DNA from: Candidatus Pacearchaeota archaeon
Lineage (GTDB): Archaea > Nanoarchaeota > Nanoarchaeia > Pacearchaeales > GW2011-AR1
Direction: 5' to 3'
DNA: 29,522 bases
Assembly: GCA_002686195.1 (NCBI GenBank)
Contig: NZAS01000167.1
Span: 1 to 29,522 of the forward strand
This document shows, piece after piece, positions 20,441-28,815 of the stretch; the first letter of the stretch is position 1; each line of letters starts with the position of its first letter. The translations under genes were made by a program, and so were the position numbers. The notes under the pieces were generated by a model. The model worked only from the letters and a program-made list of their open reading frames with translations, made no database searches and was not told the DNA's origin.

Positions 20441-21076
20441 ATGAACAAATCCTTCCTCCTATCAGTTATATTATTCTCTCTAGTTTTAACTCTTCCACTA
20501 ACATCTGCTCTAACAGCAAGCTTAGGCAGTTCTCGTATGATTCTTAGGGTTTCCCCAGATGAAGAAATCCAAAGATATATAACAGTCATAAACAGCAACG
20601 ACGTCTCAGTTGATATTGATCTCACAGTCTCAGGAGACCTTGCATCTTCCCTTGATCTAGAAGAGACTTCTTTCTCATTAGAGCCCAACACAGAAAAAAG
20701 AGCATATTTCACAATTTTCTCAGACCTTTCTGGGACCTACGAAACAAATATCAACGTAGCCTTCTCCCAAGAAGAAGGAAATGGAGTGGGCCTTTCAGCA
20801 ACAATCATCCTAATTATATCAGATGGTAACTCATCAGATCAAGATCAAACACCTTTCCAAACCTCAGATTCTGATAATGATATGGAGCCAATATCAAACC
20901 CAGACTCAAACTTCTCCTTCAACCCAGGACAAAACCCTGTTCCCCAGCAATCAAATTCCTCCATATCTTCCACAACAATCCTCTTAATTTCAACAGCCTT
21001 TTTAGTAATTGTTCTCATAGTCTCCGCCATTATATTATTAAAACCAAAAAATAAGTCAAGGAGGAAAAATGCATAA
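20441..21076 (+). CDS. Membrane-anchored surface protein with beta domain, 211 aa
   Basis: A 211-residue protein. Signal peptide to about residue 23 (TSA), a beta-sandwich-like domain (24-128) of the kind found in archaeal surface and COG1470-like proteins, an Asn/Ser/Asp-rich linker, a TM helix at about 177-200 and a basic tail of KPKNKSRRK type. It shares the plan of the 230-aa protein at 15540-16232. It overlaps the 715-aa gene by 8 nt. ATTTATAAAC at 20405-20414 is a plausible TATA-like box about 31 nt upstream. Confidence 0.75.
   Translation: MNKSFLLSVILFSLVLTLPLTSALTASLGSSRMILRVSPDEEIQRYITVINSNDVSVDIDLTVSGDLASSLDLEETSFSLEPNTEKRAYFTIFSDLSGTYETNINVAFSQEEGNGVGLSATIILIISDGNSSDQDQTPFQTSDSDNDMEPISNPDSNFSFNPGQNPVPQQSNSSISSTTILLISTAFLVIVLIVSAIILLKPKNKSRRKNA
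21055..21065 (+). promoter_or_regulatory. Shine-Dalgarno of the 715-aa gene within the upstream gene's last codons
   Basis: AAGGAGG lies within the last codons of the 211-aa gene, about 5 nt before ATG 21069, giving coupled translation of the two envelope proteins. Confidence 0.65.
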
Positions 21077-23216
21077 ACATATTCTCATTCTCCCAATATT
21101 AATTCTTTCAATAACATTCGCCAGTGCTGCAGATATAGCCTACATCTTAGAAGACTCATCTTCCGTCAGCCCAACAATCACATCCGCCCTCAACGATTTA
21201 TCTTTAAATTATGACATAATCAGGGATTCACAAATTCAATCCACAGATTTCTCCCAATATTCAGTTTTATTAGTAACAGAAGATGTAACTCGTCGAGCTT
21301 CTATACCTTTCACAACCCACTCTGCTCTTTTCCTAGATAAAAAAATAGCAGACACAGTCTGGAATATTGGCTCCACAGGTTCCAGCTCAAGCAACAAAAT
21401 AGAAATAGAATCTGAGGCTTCGCCTTTCTTCTCAGGTGTCTTTGTGCCCGCAAACGATGAAGTCCAAATTTATTCACCTTCTGGTTCTATTCATTATCTA
21501 AATTTCCCATTACAATCAAACATTCAAGTAGAAGCAATAAAAACAAATGCAAATAGGCCAATAATTGCATCATCAACATCAAATTCAGATATAAAAAATG
21601 TTTTCATAGGCCTGCCTGACTCAGACAACTGGAACTCAAATACAATCTTAATCTTCAAAAACTCCCTATCTTGGCTAATAGAATCTTCAACCTCAAACCT
21701 CCCCCCAGAATTTACAGGCCCAACACAAATTTCTTGGTCTAAGGATTCAACAAAAACAATTAATTTAAATGATTTCTTCACAGACCCCGAGTCAGATCCT
21801 TTAACATTCGCAGTAGATTCAACATCAGGAGGCACAGACATAACACTAAACCAGGTAAATAATATAATAACCTTCTCTTCAACTTCCGGATGGACAGGAA
21901 CAGATTGGATAATTTTCTCAGCCTCAGACCCTCACCATACAACCTTATCAGACCAAATAGACTTAATAGTCTCAGACATAAATGTTCCTCCAACAATAAC
22001 ATCCCCCAGTCCATCTTCTTCAGTAGTTAATTTGCTCCCTAGCGCATCACAAACTTTTCAAATACAAGTCACAGACCCAGATTCAACTCCCACAATAGAA
22101 TGGTTTGTCAACAATGCGAAGCAATCTTCAACTTCAAATCAATTTACATTCTCACAATCCTCAACAGGAACCTACCAAGTAAAAGTGGAAGTTTCCGACG
22201 AAGAATCAACAGTATCAAAAACATGGACAGTTATAGTTGCTTCATCTTCAGATTCAACTCCAACTGAGACTTCATTTGAAGATGCAAACGCTTGTGAAAC
22301 CCTTTCAAATGATGTAGATGTAGAAATAGAATCTCCAGACCCAGACGAAGATGTGGAAATAGGAGAATCATTAAGAGTAAGAATAGAAGTCAAAAATGAT
22401 ATAGATGAAGACCAAGACTTTAACATAGAAGTCCACCTTTTCAATTTAGATACAAACAACTCAGAAGACAAGATTGAAACAGACTTAGCTCTCGATGGAC
22501 TTGAATCAGATCTTATTTCTCTTGACTTCGATATTCCAACAGATTTAGATGCATCAGAATCCTACGCTTTATTTGTAATGGCAGAAGACAAATCATGTAA
22601 CCAAGATCACGTCCCAATCGACATAAAAAGACCCGCAGACGAAGTTATAATCTCTTCATTTGACATTCCTTCTTCTGCACAGTGCGGAGACATTGTTACA
22701 GCGAGAGTAAGAGTTGAGAACATAGGCTCTCAAGACCAAAACGTTAAGATAAGAATAAAAAACAGCAAATTGGACATAACAGAACAAACATCAGCATTTG
22801 AACTAGAAAAATTCGACGAAGATGATGTAGAGACGAAAGATGTCACATTCAGAATTCCGACAAATATAAACTCAGGAACTTTCAAGATCGAAGCAATAGT
22901 CTTATTCGACGGCACCAACACAGTTTCGCAAGACTTGGCTGTATCTTGCCAAAAACTTTTAGTAAACGAATTAGAAAGACCTCAAACTCCCCAAGATAAC
23001 GCAACAAATTTCAGCAACCTGCAACCCTCTGGTTCCGCATCACTCGTAACATCAATCCTACTCTCCCTAACTTTCATAATTATCGCAGTAGCAGTCGTCC
23101 TCTACATAGTATCTTCCAGAAAAAAATCATTTACTTTTAACTTTTCCAAGAGGAGTAAAGCTATTCCAAGAAGCGTTAAACATTTGTTCCAAACTTTGCG
23201 CCAAAAATGGCGTTGA
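21069..23216 (+). CDS. Large membrane-anchored surface protein, 715 aa
   Basis: A 715-residue protein. Signal peptide to about 20; an N-terminal domain starting DIAYILED that resembles residues 25-220 of the 1023-aa protein; cadherin/Ig-like domains at about 215-300 and 310-390; two COG1470-like beta domains (about 405-530 and 530-640) with 'RVRVENIGSQDQNVKI'; a TM helix at about 654-680 and a basic tail. It is exported and anchored, and translated with the 211-aa protein. The last 90 nt overlap the 3' end of the convergent TrmB gene. Function unknown; probably cell-surface structure or attachment. Confidence 0.8.
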   Translation: MHKHILILPILILSITFASAADIAYILEDSSSVSPTITSALNDLSLNYDIIRDSQIQSTDFSQYSVLLVTEDVTRRASIPFTTHSALFLDKKIADTVWNIGSTGSSSSNKIEIESEASPFFSGVFVPANDEVQIYSPSGSIHYLNFPLQSNIQVEAIKTNANRPIIASSTSNSDIKNVFIGLPDSDNWNSNTILIFKNSLSWLIESSTSNLPPEFTGPTQISWSKDSTKTINLNDFFTDPESDPLTFAVDSTSGGTDITLNQVNNIITFSSTSGWTGTDWIIFSASDPHHTTLSDQIDLIVSDINVPPTITSPSPSSSVVNLLPSASQTFQIQVTDPDSTPTIEWFVNNAKQSSTSNQFTFSQSSTGTYQVKVEVSDEESTVSKTWTVIVASSSDSTPTETSFEDANACETLSNDVDVEIESPDPDEDVEIGESLRVRIEVKNDIDEDQDFNIEVHLFNLDTNNSEDKIETDLALDGLESDLISLDFDIPTDLDASESYALFVMAEDKSCNQDHVPIDIKRPADEVIISSFDIPSSAQCGDIVTARVRVENIGSQDQNVKIRIKNSKLDITEQTSAFELEKFDEDDVETKDVTFRIPTNINSGTFKIEAIVLFDGTNTVSQDLAVSCQKLLVNELERPQTPQDNATNFSNLQPSGSASLVTSILLSLTFIIIAVAVVLYIVSSRKKSFTFNFSKRSKAIPRSVKHLFQTLRQKWR

Positions 23217-23954
23217 AAGCCAAACAGCTACATCATAATTAGGATGCACAGTCTTATCATCTAAAAGCATAAACATTAACTGCGTTGAATCAACAATCGC
23301 AAACCTTCCATCAATTTTATTTCCAGAAGTATCCTTAATCTCAGCAATCTTTGAAAAGTCCTTAGCAACGTTCAGGTTAGTCTCATTGATCGGTGCCCCA
23401 ACCCTTATATTAACTCCGCGCTTCTTAGCCTTCTCAAACGCAGGCAATAGGGTTTCTAGTTTCCTATTCAAACCTTCTGCAGTCGTAAGTATAGTAACAT
23501 TCTTTTCAGCTCCCCGAACCATCATATCCAAATGATTATACATGTTCCCTCTTCCTCTCAAGCTCCCACTTAAATCAGTTGGCTCAACAAACTTAACACC
23601 ATTATCAAACAAACCATTCAACTCATCAAGAACTTCATCACCCTTTAATTGTTCCAACCTCTTACTCCTCTCCTGCGCATCAACAACCAGATTCCTCTTA
23701 ACCCTCTCAACAACCTCTTCAGGCTTCAAAGCCACAAACTGAATCGGCTTCCCAATTTTCATAACAATAAAACCTTTTTTCTCCAAACTCTCTAAAATAT
23801 CATACGTTCTGCTCCTTGGCACATCAGAAATATTACTCAACTCACCAGCAGTACTCCTCCCTCTCGATAATAAGGCAGTCCAAACCTTCGCCTCATACAA
23901 ATTTAGGTCAAAGATTTTTCTCAACCTACTTAAAAATTCATCTTTTATTATCAT
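23127..23954 (-). CDS. TrmB-family transcriptional regulator
   Basis: A 275-residue protein. The N-terminal winged helix-turn-helix (about 1-75) contains LNLYEAKVWTALLSRG, STAGELSNISDVPRSRTYDIL and LEKKGFIV, the TrmB-family signature; residues 80-115 are a coiled-coil linker; the rest is a regulatory domain with 'KNVTILTTAEGLNRKL' and 'RFAIVDSTQLMFMLLDD', like TrmB PLD-type C-terminal domains. TrmB proteins respond to sugars or control envelope genes; the ligand is unknown. It is convergent with the surface island and overlaps it by 90 nt. ATTTAAATAG at 23991-24000 and GAGGTG at 23963-23968, 8 nt before the ATG, form a normal promoter and ribosome-binding site. Confidence 0.88.
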   Translation of the reverse strand: MIIKDEFLSRLRKIFDLNLYEAKVWTALLSRGRSTAGELSNISDVPRSRTYDILESLEKKGFIVMKIGKPIQFVALKPEEVVERVKRNLVVDAQERSKRLEQLKGDEVLDELNGLFDNGVKFVEPTDLSGSLRGRGNMYNHLDMMVRGAEKNVTILTTAEGLNRKLETLLPAFEKAKKRGVNIRVGAPINETNLNVAKDFSKIAEIKDTSGNKIDGRFAIVDSTQLMFMLLDDKTVHPNYDVAVWLSTPFLAQSLEQMFNASWNSFTPLGKVKSK

Positions 23955-23962
23955 GATATGAA

Positions 23963-24000
23963 CACCTCACATCAATCAAAACAACAGATACTATTTAAAT
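23963..24000 (-). promoter_or_regulatory. Promoter and Shine-Dalgarno of the TrmB-type gene
   Basis: ATTTAAATAG (23991-24000) is a TATA-like box; the predicted start about 26 nt on gives a 16-nt leader containing GAGGTG (23963-23968). The promoter fills the short gap after the IleRS stop. Confidence 0.6.
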
Positions 24001-24025
24001 GTTTTTACACTCTACCCCTATATAA

Positions 24026-26833
24026 TTACGAAAACTCAAAGGCAATTTGTTTTTCCCTCACAGTAAATAAATTTTCCTTCTTTTCAATTTTACCGTCGAC
24101 AAATTCGATTTTTTCAGAATTTGTCCTCTCTTTTAAGAAATCTGTCCAAGGCCCAAGCATCTTCTTCAATCCATCATCAACTCCAAGCTTCAAATTGATC
24201 AAATCTCCCTTCTTCAAGCCAGCTTTCTTCCTCGCAGCCTGAACTTTCCTCGCAATCTCCCTAGAAAACCCTTCTGCCTCTAGCTCTTTATTCATTTTTG
24301 TATTCAACTTAACACCAATTTGCTTTCCTTTCTTACATTCAACTTTCTTAACATTCAACTGCCTCCCAACAATTTCTTTCAAGCCCTTACTCAACTCAGC
24401 TCCAACAACATCTGCCTTAGCCAGAGGCCACCTAAGCCCAATACCTCCATTATTTCTCTCCATCAAACCAACTTCAATAACTTTCATAGCATTATCAAAT
24501 TCTTCTTCTAACTTCTTATCAACTTTTTTCTCACTAAAGCTAGGCCAATCAGCCAAATGCACACTCTCTTCCCCCTGTTCCATTTGTTTCCATAAATAAT
24601 CCATCATAAAAGGACAAACTGTGCTAAACATTTTCAAAACTCCCAAGTAAACCTCTTTAATCACATCCAAAACAACTTTCTCATCTCTATCTCTAACATA
24701 TTTAATATAATCTCTAGACAATATCACAAACAGCTCCTCAATCTTCCCAATAACTTCATCCAACCTATAACTTTCAAACAGCTCTGTAACTTCTTTCAGT
24801 GCTGTGTTAAACTTAGAAATAATCCATTTATCTTCAACTTCCAACTTGCCTTTCTTCAACTTCTGTCTTTCCAAATCCAGAATATAATTCCCAATATTCC
24901 CCAACATAATCAAATTTCTCTGCTTAACTTTCACATCTTCCCAACTAAAATTAATATTCTCCCCAGCACCCGTCTGACAAATATAATATCTCAAAATATC
25001 AGCAGAATATTTATCCAAAACCTCATAAGGAGAAATAATATTCCCAAGAGATTTAGACATCTTTGTCCCTTGATAATCTAAAATCATCCCATGAACATAA
25101 ACGTTCTCATAAGAGCCTTTATTAAACATAATTCCAGAACATATTTGCAACAAACTAAACCACAGCCTTGTTTGCTCAGTAGCCTCCAAAACCAAATCAG
25201 CAGGGAACCATTCCTTAATTAACTTAGGATCATTATGAAGGCAATTCCACGACGCTGTTCCAGAATCAATCCAAACATCAGCAACATCAGGAATTCTCTT
25301 ATACTTGTTGTCTCCCCTCTTAATCTCAACAGAATCAATCCAAGGTTTATGCAATCTCAAATCATCAAACCTCTGTCCAGTCAATTTCTCCAGCTCTTCA
25401 ACACTTCCAATCACAATATAATCTTCAGGATCTTCAACATTCACCCAAATAGGAACAGGACACCCCCAAAACCTCTGCCTCGTAACACCATTATCTCTCA
25501 AATTCTCAGCCCATTTATCATAATTCTTCCCAGAAACTTTTGGCTCCCAATGCGCTTCCTTATTAAATTTAATCAACTTATCAACCATATCTGTTATTCT
25601 CAAAAACCACTGCTCTGTCGTCCTAAAGACAACAGGCTTATGACTTCTCCATGAATGAGGATACTCATGCTCAACCTTGGTTTTAACAACCAAAGATCCT
25701 TTCTTATCAAACTCTTCTATAAACTTCCCATCATCAACTTTAGCTTTCATTCCATCATACTTTCCCATGCCTTCAAAAATTCCCTGCTCATTTAAAGTAT
25801 TAAACGGCTCAATCTTATAAGGCACACAAGCTTCCTGGTCTTCTTGCCCGCACCCAGGCGCTGAATGAACAAGCCCACTCCCTGCAGAAGTATCAACAAA
25901 ATCTTTGCTCAAAATAACAGTATGCACATTCTTACTCTTCTTCTTAAGCTCACCATACTGTTCCTTCAACTCATCTTTCAGAAAATGCTCATATTCAATA
26001 CCTTCAAGTTCTTTTCCTTTAAACTCTTCAATAATTTCATATTTCTTATCCAAAACTCCAGAAACAAAAGCTCCGACTAATGCCTTCGCCAAAATCCATT
26101 TCTCTCCTTCAACATCAACTTTAACATAATCCAAATCAGGATTCGCCATAATCGCCAGATTATAAGGAATTGTCCAAGGCGTCGTCGTCCAAACAATAAA
26201 GTACTCATTCTTTCTCTTAACTTTAAACTTCAAGAAAATAGAATCATCTTTAATTGTTTCATACTCAAGCTCATGCTTTGCCAAGCTCGTCTCCGTCTCA
26301 GCATCCCAATGCATAACTTTCTCACCTTTATACAACCTATTCTGCTCATCAGCTTCCTTAAAAAACGCCCATTCTCCATCAATAAACTCTTTTTTCACAG
26401 GCATATAGGCATTCTCATGGTCCATCCAAACGCCCAACTTCCACAAATCTTCATTCATATAACCTGCGTGTTCAACAGAAAAATTCAAACACTCTTTAAC
26501 AAACTTGTCAATCCCAGACTTTTCAATGTCTTCCTTAGTCTTCAACCCAAGTTTTTTCTGAACAGCATTCTCTGTAGGAAGCCCGTGCATATCATATCCT
26601 CCCCTATCCCAAACATTAAACCCATTCATTCTTTTATACCTCAAAATAATATCTTTCAAAGAATTATTCCACGCATGTCCAATATGCAGCTTCCCAGAAG
26701 TATACGGCGGCCCCTGCAAAAAGTAGAACTTTGTCCCCTTAGAATTCTTTTCCTTTACTTTCTCATAAATCTTTTTCTTCTCCCAAAAACCTAAAATTTC
26801 TTCTTCTATCTCTTTAAAATCCAACATGTTCAT
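24026..26833 (-). CDS. ileS: Isoleucyl-tRNA synthetase
   Basis: A 935-residue class I aminoacyl-tRNA synthetase. PPYTSGKLHIGHAWN carries HIGH at residues 50-53, and GTKMSKSLGNII carries KMSKS at about 590. Between them lie the CP1 editing domain (about 190-390) and residues typical of IleRS; the anticodon-binding domain follows. It charges tRNA-Ile and hydrolyses Val-tRNA-Ile. It is about 100 residues shorter than many archaeal IleRS. The ATG at 26833 overlaps the upstream small gene as ATGA, so translation is coupled. Confidence 0.96.
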   Translation of the reverse strand: MNMLDFKEIEEEILGFWEKKKIYEKVKEKNSKGTKFYFLQGPPYTSGKLHIGHAWNNSLKDIILRYKRMNGFNVWDRGGYDMHGLPTENAVQKKLGLKTKEDIEKSGIDKFVKECLNFSVEHAGYMNEDLWKLGVWMDHENAYMPVKKEFIDGEWAFFKEADEQNRLYKGEKVMHWDAETETSLAKHELEYETIKDDSIFLKFKVKRKNEYFIVWTTTPWTIPYNLAIMANPDLDYVKVDVEGEKWILAKALVGAFVSGVLDKKYEIIEEFKGKELEGIEYEHFLKDELKEQYGELKKKSKNVHTVILSKDFVDTSAGSGLVHSAPGCGQEDQEACVPYKIEPFNTLNEQGIFEGMGKYDGMKAKVDDGKFIEEFDKKGSLVVKTKVEHEYPHSWRSHKPVVFRTTEQWFLRITDMVDKLIKFNKEAHWEPKVSGKNYDKWAENLRDNGVTRQRFWGCPVPIWVNVEDPEDYIVIGSVEELEKLTGQRFDDLRLHKPWIDSVEIKRGDNKYKRIPDVADVWIDSGTASWNCLHNDPKLIKEWFPADLVLEATEQTRLWFSLLQICSGIMFNKGSYENVYVHGMILDYQGTKMSKSLGNIISPYEVLDKYSADILRYYICQTGAGENINFSWEDVKVKQRNLIMLGNIGNYILDLERQKLKKGKLEVEDKWIISKFNTALKEVTELFESYRLDEVIGKIEELFVILSRDYIKYVRDRDEKVVLDVIKEVYLGVLKMFSTVCPFMMDYLWKQMEQGEESVHLADWPSFSEKKVDKKLEEEFDNAMKVIEVGLMERNNGGIGLRWPLAKADVVGAELSKGLKEIVGRQLNVKKVECKKGKQIGVKLNTKMNKELEAEGFSREIARKVQAARKKAGLKKGDLINLKLGVDDGLKKMLGPWTDFLKERTNSEKIEFVDGKIEKKENLFTVREKQIAFEFS

Positions 26834-27123
26834 ACTTCGCTCCTTTCATTTAAAATCCTTTCCATCCCCTTAATCAAATCTCCCAATTCAGTAATCTCAC
26901 CAGTAAATATCTCTTCATACTTCCTCAAGTTCTCCCTATATTCTTCAACATAACCAATCCCTTCTCTAGTAGGATAAGCATTATTACCATCAGGAACACA
27001 CAAGCAAGGCCTAAACCCTCCCATTATTCCTTCAAATCTATCTCTTAATCTAATAATCTCCCTCACATCCTTAGCTGTATAAATCCTTCCTTCATGTCCT
27101 TGAGATGTATCTAAATCTGTCAT
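26830..27123 (-). CDS. Hypothetical 97-aa protein coupled to IleRS
   Basis: A 97-residue soluble protein, mostly helical, with a CLC motif (FRPCLCVPDGN) in the middle and paired helices at the C terminus. It is not a recognised family. It ends in the ATGA overlap of the IleRS start, so it is made with IleRS. The ATG at 27123 is chosen; a TTG at 27159 is possible but would place a 7-bp hairpin (27134-27151) inside the coding region. No clear TATA box at the usual distance, TTTGATAAAG (27151-27160) being about 33 nt upstream. Confidence 0.6.
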   Translation of the reverse strand: MTDLDTSQGHEGRIYTAKDVREIIRLRDRFEGIMGGFRPCLCVPDGNNAYPTREGIGYVEEYRENLRKYEEIFTGEITELGDLIKGMERILNERSEV

Positions 27124-27133
27124 GTTAGTGTTC

Positions 27134-27151
27134 GCAAACCTATCGGTTTGC
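27134..27151. promoter_or_regulatory. Short palindrome upstream of the IleRS operon
   Basis: GCAAACC (27134-27140), loop TATC, GGTTTGC (27145-27151). It lies between the possible TATA element and the predicted start of the IleRS partner gene, so it could be an operator or an early leader hairpin. Confidence 0.4.
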
Positions 27152-27242
27152 TTTATCAAATAATAATAGCTATAATATCAGAACCAATTCCAATCCTTCT
27201 ATATATTTCTATAGCCATACATTCCCTAAAAACAAACACTAT

Positions 27243-27497
27243 TTATATTTTCCGTTTAACAGCCCATTTCTTATCAAAGCTTTTAACCAAGCCAATTACA
27301 GAAACAATCAAAACAAATCCAAATGTAAACCCAATAGCCCTTTGCCCAATCAACCAAAACCAAACCCCTCCTAAAATCCCAGCAATTATCAAAACCCTGA
27401 AAAACACACGGCCCTCAATTAACTCATCACGCCCAAGCCAAGCCAAAAGAAAACCCACAGGAACTGCAAGAACTAATATCAGAACCTCATAAATCAT
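27243..27497 (-). CDS. Small membrane protein, 84 aa
   Basis: An 84-residue protein with three likely TM segments (about 3-19, 30-50 and 56-73) and a basic C-terminal tail. No family is recognised. It overlaps the pterin dehydratase-like gene by 4 nt (ATGA), so it is translated with it. A link between the two functions is not known. The stretch after its stop (27160-27242) holds no gene. Confidence 0.6.
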   Translation of the reverse strand: MIYEVLILVLAVPVGFLLAWLGRDELIEGRVFFRVLIIAGILGGVWFWLIGQRAIGFTFGFVLIVSVIGLVKSFDKKWAVKRKI

Positions 27498-27763
27498 ATC
27501 TTATCAACCTCTTCCGCAACATCAAAATCCTTTGAAGTCAGCTCACCTTCTTCATGCGAACTCAAACTTACCCTAACTTTATCATAACCAATAACAAAAT
27601 CAGGGTGGTGCTCCATCTTCTCAGCAATCTCAGCCACATTATTAAAGAACATTATAACTTCCTTAAAATCCTTAAATTCAAAATCCTTCACAATTGCATT
27701 ACTTTCCAAAGCCCAATCCTTCAGCTTTCCCATCCTCTCTTGAATATATCCCAAAGATGCCAT
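27494..27763 (-). CDS. Pterin-4a-carbinolamine dehydratase-like protein
   Basis: An 89-residue protein matching the PCD/DCoH fold. HHP (residues 52-54), preceded by F-x-NNVAEIAEKME and followed by Y-x-K-V-x-V-x-L-S-S-H and LTSKDFDVAEEVD, is the family signature; HHP and the second histidine are the catalytic or structural histidines. PCD regenerates pterin cofactor after aromatic amino-acid hydroxylases, and related proteins act in molybdopterin or unknown archaeal pathways; no hydroxylase is nearby. The ATG at 27763 is preferred over TTG at 27772: GGAGTG stands before it and a TATA-like element (27784-27791) is 24-26 nt upstream. Confidence 0.85.
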   Translation of the reverse strand: MASLGYIQERMGKLKDWALESNAIVKDFEFKDFKEVIMFFNNVAEIAEKMEHHPDFVIGYDKVRVSLSSHEEGELTSKDFDVAEEVDKI

Positions 27764-27802
27764 ACACTCCAAACAAAAATAGAATTAATAAGTATTTCTA
27801 TA

Positions 27803-27870
27803 GAGGACTTTGAACAGATTATCTCCTTCAAAGTTCTTCTTAGAGAATTTGAGCTTTTCCAAATTCTCTA
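27803..27870 (-). terminator. Paired hairpins after the 276-aa membrane protein gene
   Basis: In gene direction, 27870-27861 pairs with 27850-27841 (10 bp, perfect, 10-nt loop), starting 3 nt after the stop. Then 27838-27827 pairs with 27814-27803 (12 bp with two G·U, 12-nt loop). Followed by the pterin dehydratase promoter. Confidence 0.65.
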
Positions 27871-27873
27871 TAG

Positions 27874-28704
27874 TTAATCGCTCTTCAACTTTCTCAACTC
27901 TTCTTTCTCAGCTTCAATCCTCTTCTCAACCTCAGCAATCTTTCCCACATTCTCTTCTTCTCTCTTAAGCCTCGCTATCTCACCTTGAGCAGAAGCAAGT
28001 TTCTTTTCTAATCTCCTTTCTGTAAATGACTTTCGGTCATTATCATCATCATCTCCCTCGTCTTTCATTCTCTTATACTTATAAGCAGGATCTCTTCTCA
28101 AAACACCAAGCTTAAACACAACAAGCAAAATTACCAAAACAAGAACAACTCCTCCAACAACATAATAAGTCACTTTAGGAATTCCTTTAACAGTATCAAC
28201 AACACTAAATCCTGTCACACCCGCAGTACTTTCTTCCTCAACCAGCTCCTCATCCGAAGCTTCTTCAATCTCAGGTTCCTCATTTTCCACAACCTCACTT
28301 TCTTCAGAATTACCATCAGTATCATTTCCCTCATTAGCTATTTCTTCAAAAGTATCAGAAACCCTATCCTCAGTAACTTCAAAATAAAGATTTCCTCCAG
28401 TATTATAAGTATTCCTAAACTCTTCTTTAAACACCTTCACATTATCCTTAGCAACATAAACAGAAAAATCAGCTTTATTCTTATCCAAGGAGAAATTAGC
28501 TATAAACTCTCCATCAGAGTCAGACATACCTGTCAAAACATTCAAAACAGAAAACTGTTGCTTCTTTAGAGAATCTAAAATAAAAAGACTCACCTTATGC
28601 TCTGGCAAGGTCTTAACAGTAACAAATGTCTGAGAAGCCGCAATAACAGACGGAACTACAAGCACCAGCAAAATCGCAACCAATAAAATTCCTTTTTTCA
28701 CCAT
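27874..28704 (-). CDS. Exported membrane protein with acidic linker and coiled-coil tail
   Basis: A 276-residue protein. Signal peptide to about residue 22 (IAA), a beta domain (25-110), a strongly acidic Glu/Ser/Asp linker (115-160), a TM helix at about 176-200, and a cytoplasmic tail with a coiled coil (225-276, FTERRLEKKLASAQGEI). The domain outside, acidic linker and inside coiled coil suggest a scaffold linking surface to cytoplasm. No named family. TTATAAATGC on the minus strand (28731-28740) is a plausible TATA element. Confidence 0.7.
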   Translation of the reverse strand: MVKKGILLVAILLVLVVPSVIAASQTFVTVKTLPEHKVSLFILDSLKKQQFSVLNVLTGMSDSDGEFIANFSLDKNKADFSVYVAKDNVKVFKEEFRNTYNTGGNLYFEVTEDRVSDTFEEIANEGNDTDGNSEESEVVENEEPEIEEASDEELVEEESTAGVTGFSVVDTVKGIPKVTYYVVGGVVLVLVILLVVFKLGVLRRDPAYKYKRMKDEGDDDDNDRKSFTERRLEKKLASAQGEIARLKREEENVGKIAEVEKRIEAEKEELRKLKSD

Positions 28705-28751
28705 CTTTTCTTCTATCTATTTATATTTCAGCATTTATAAATATTTTTATC

Positions 28752-28811
28752 CCAAGATGTATTGATGAGGTTTTTACATCTTGGTACTAAAAAGCCCCCA
28801 CAGGGCTTTTT
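28752..28811 (-). terminator. Paired hairpins with GC stem and T-tracts (bacterial-like terminator)
   Basis: Going downstream from the 112-aa gene: 28811-28803 (AAAAAGCCC) pairs with 28797-28789 (GGGCTTTTT), 9 bp, 5-nt loop; the U-run on either side resembles a two-way intrinsic terminator. Next 28784-28775 pairs with 28761-28752 (10 bp, 13-nt loop). It starts 4 nt after the stop at 28816. Confidence 0.7.
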
Positions 28812-28815
28812 TGTA

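Noticed and set aside
26273..26794. Long plus-strand ORF inside IleRS
   Set aside because: Antisense shadow of a well-supported IleRS, with no promoter or ribosome-binding site.
2645..28811. Twin hairpins as copies of a mobile miniature element
   Set aside because: Apart from the pair at 4735 and 8030 the sequences are unrelated, with no target-site duplications.
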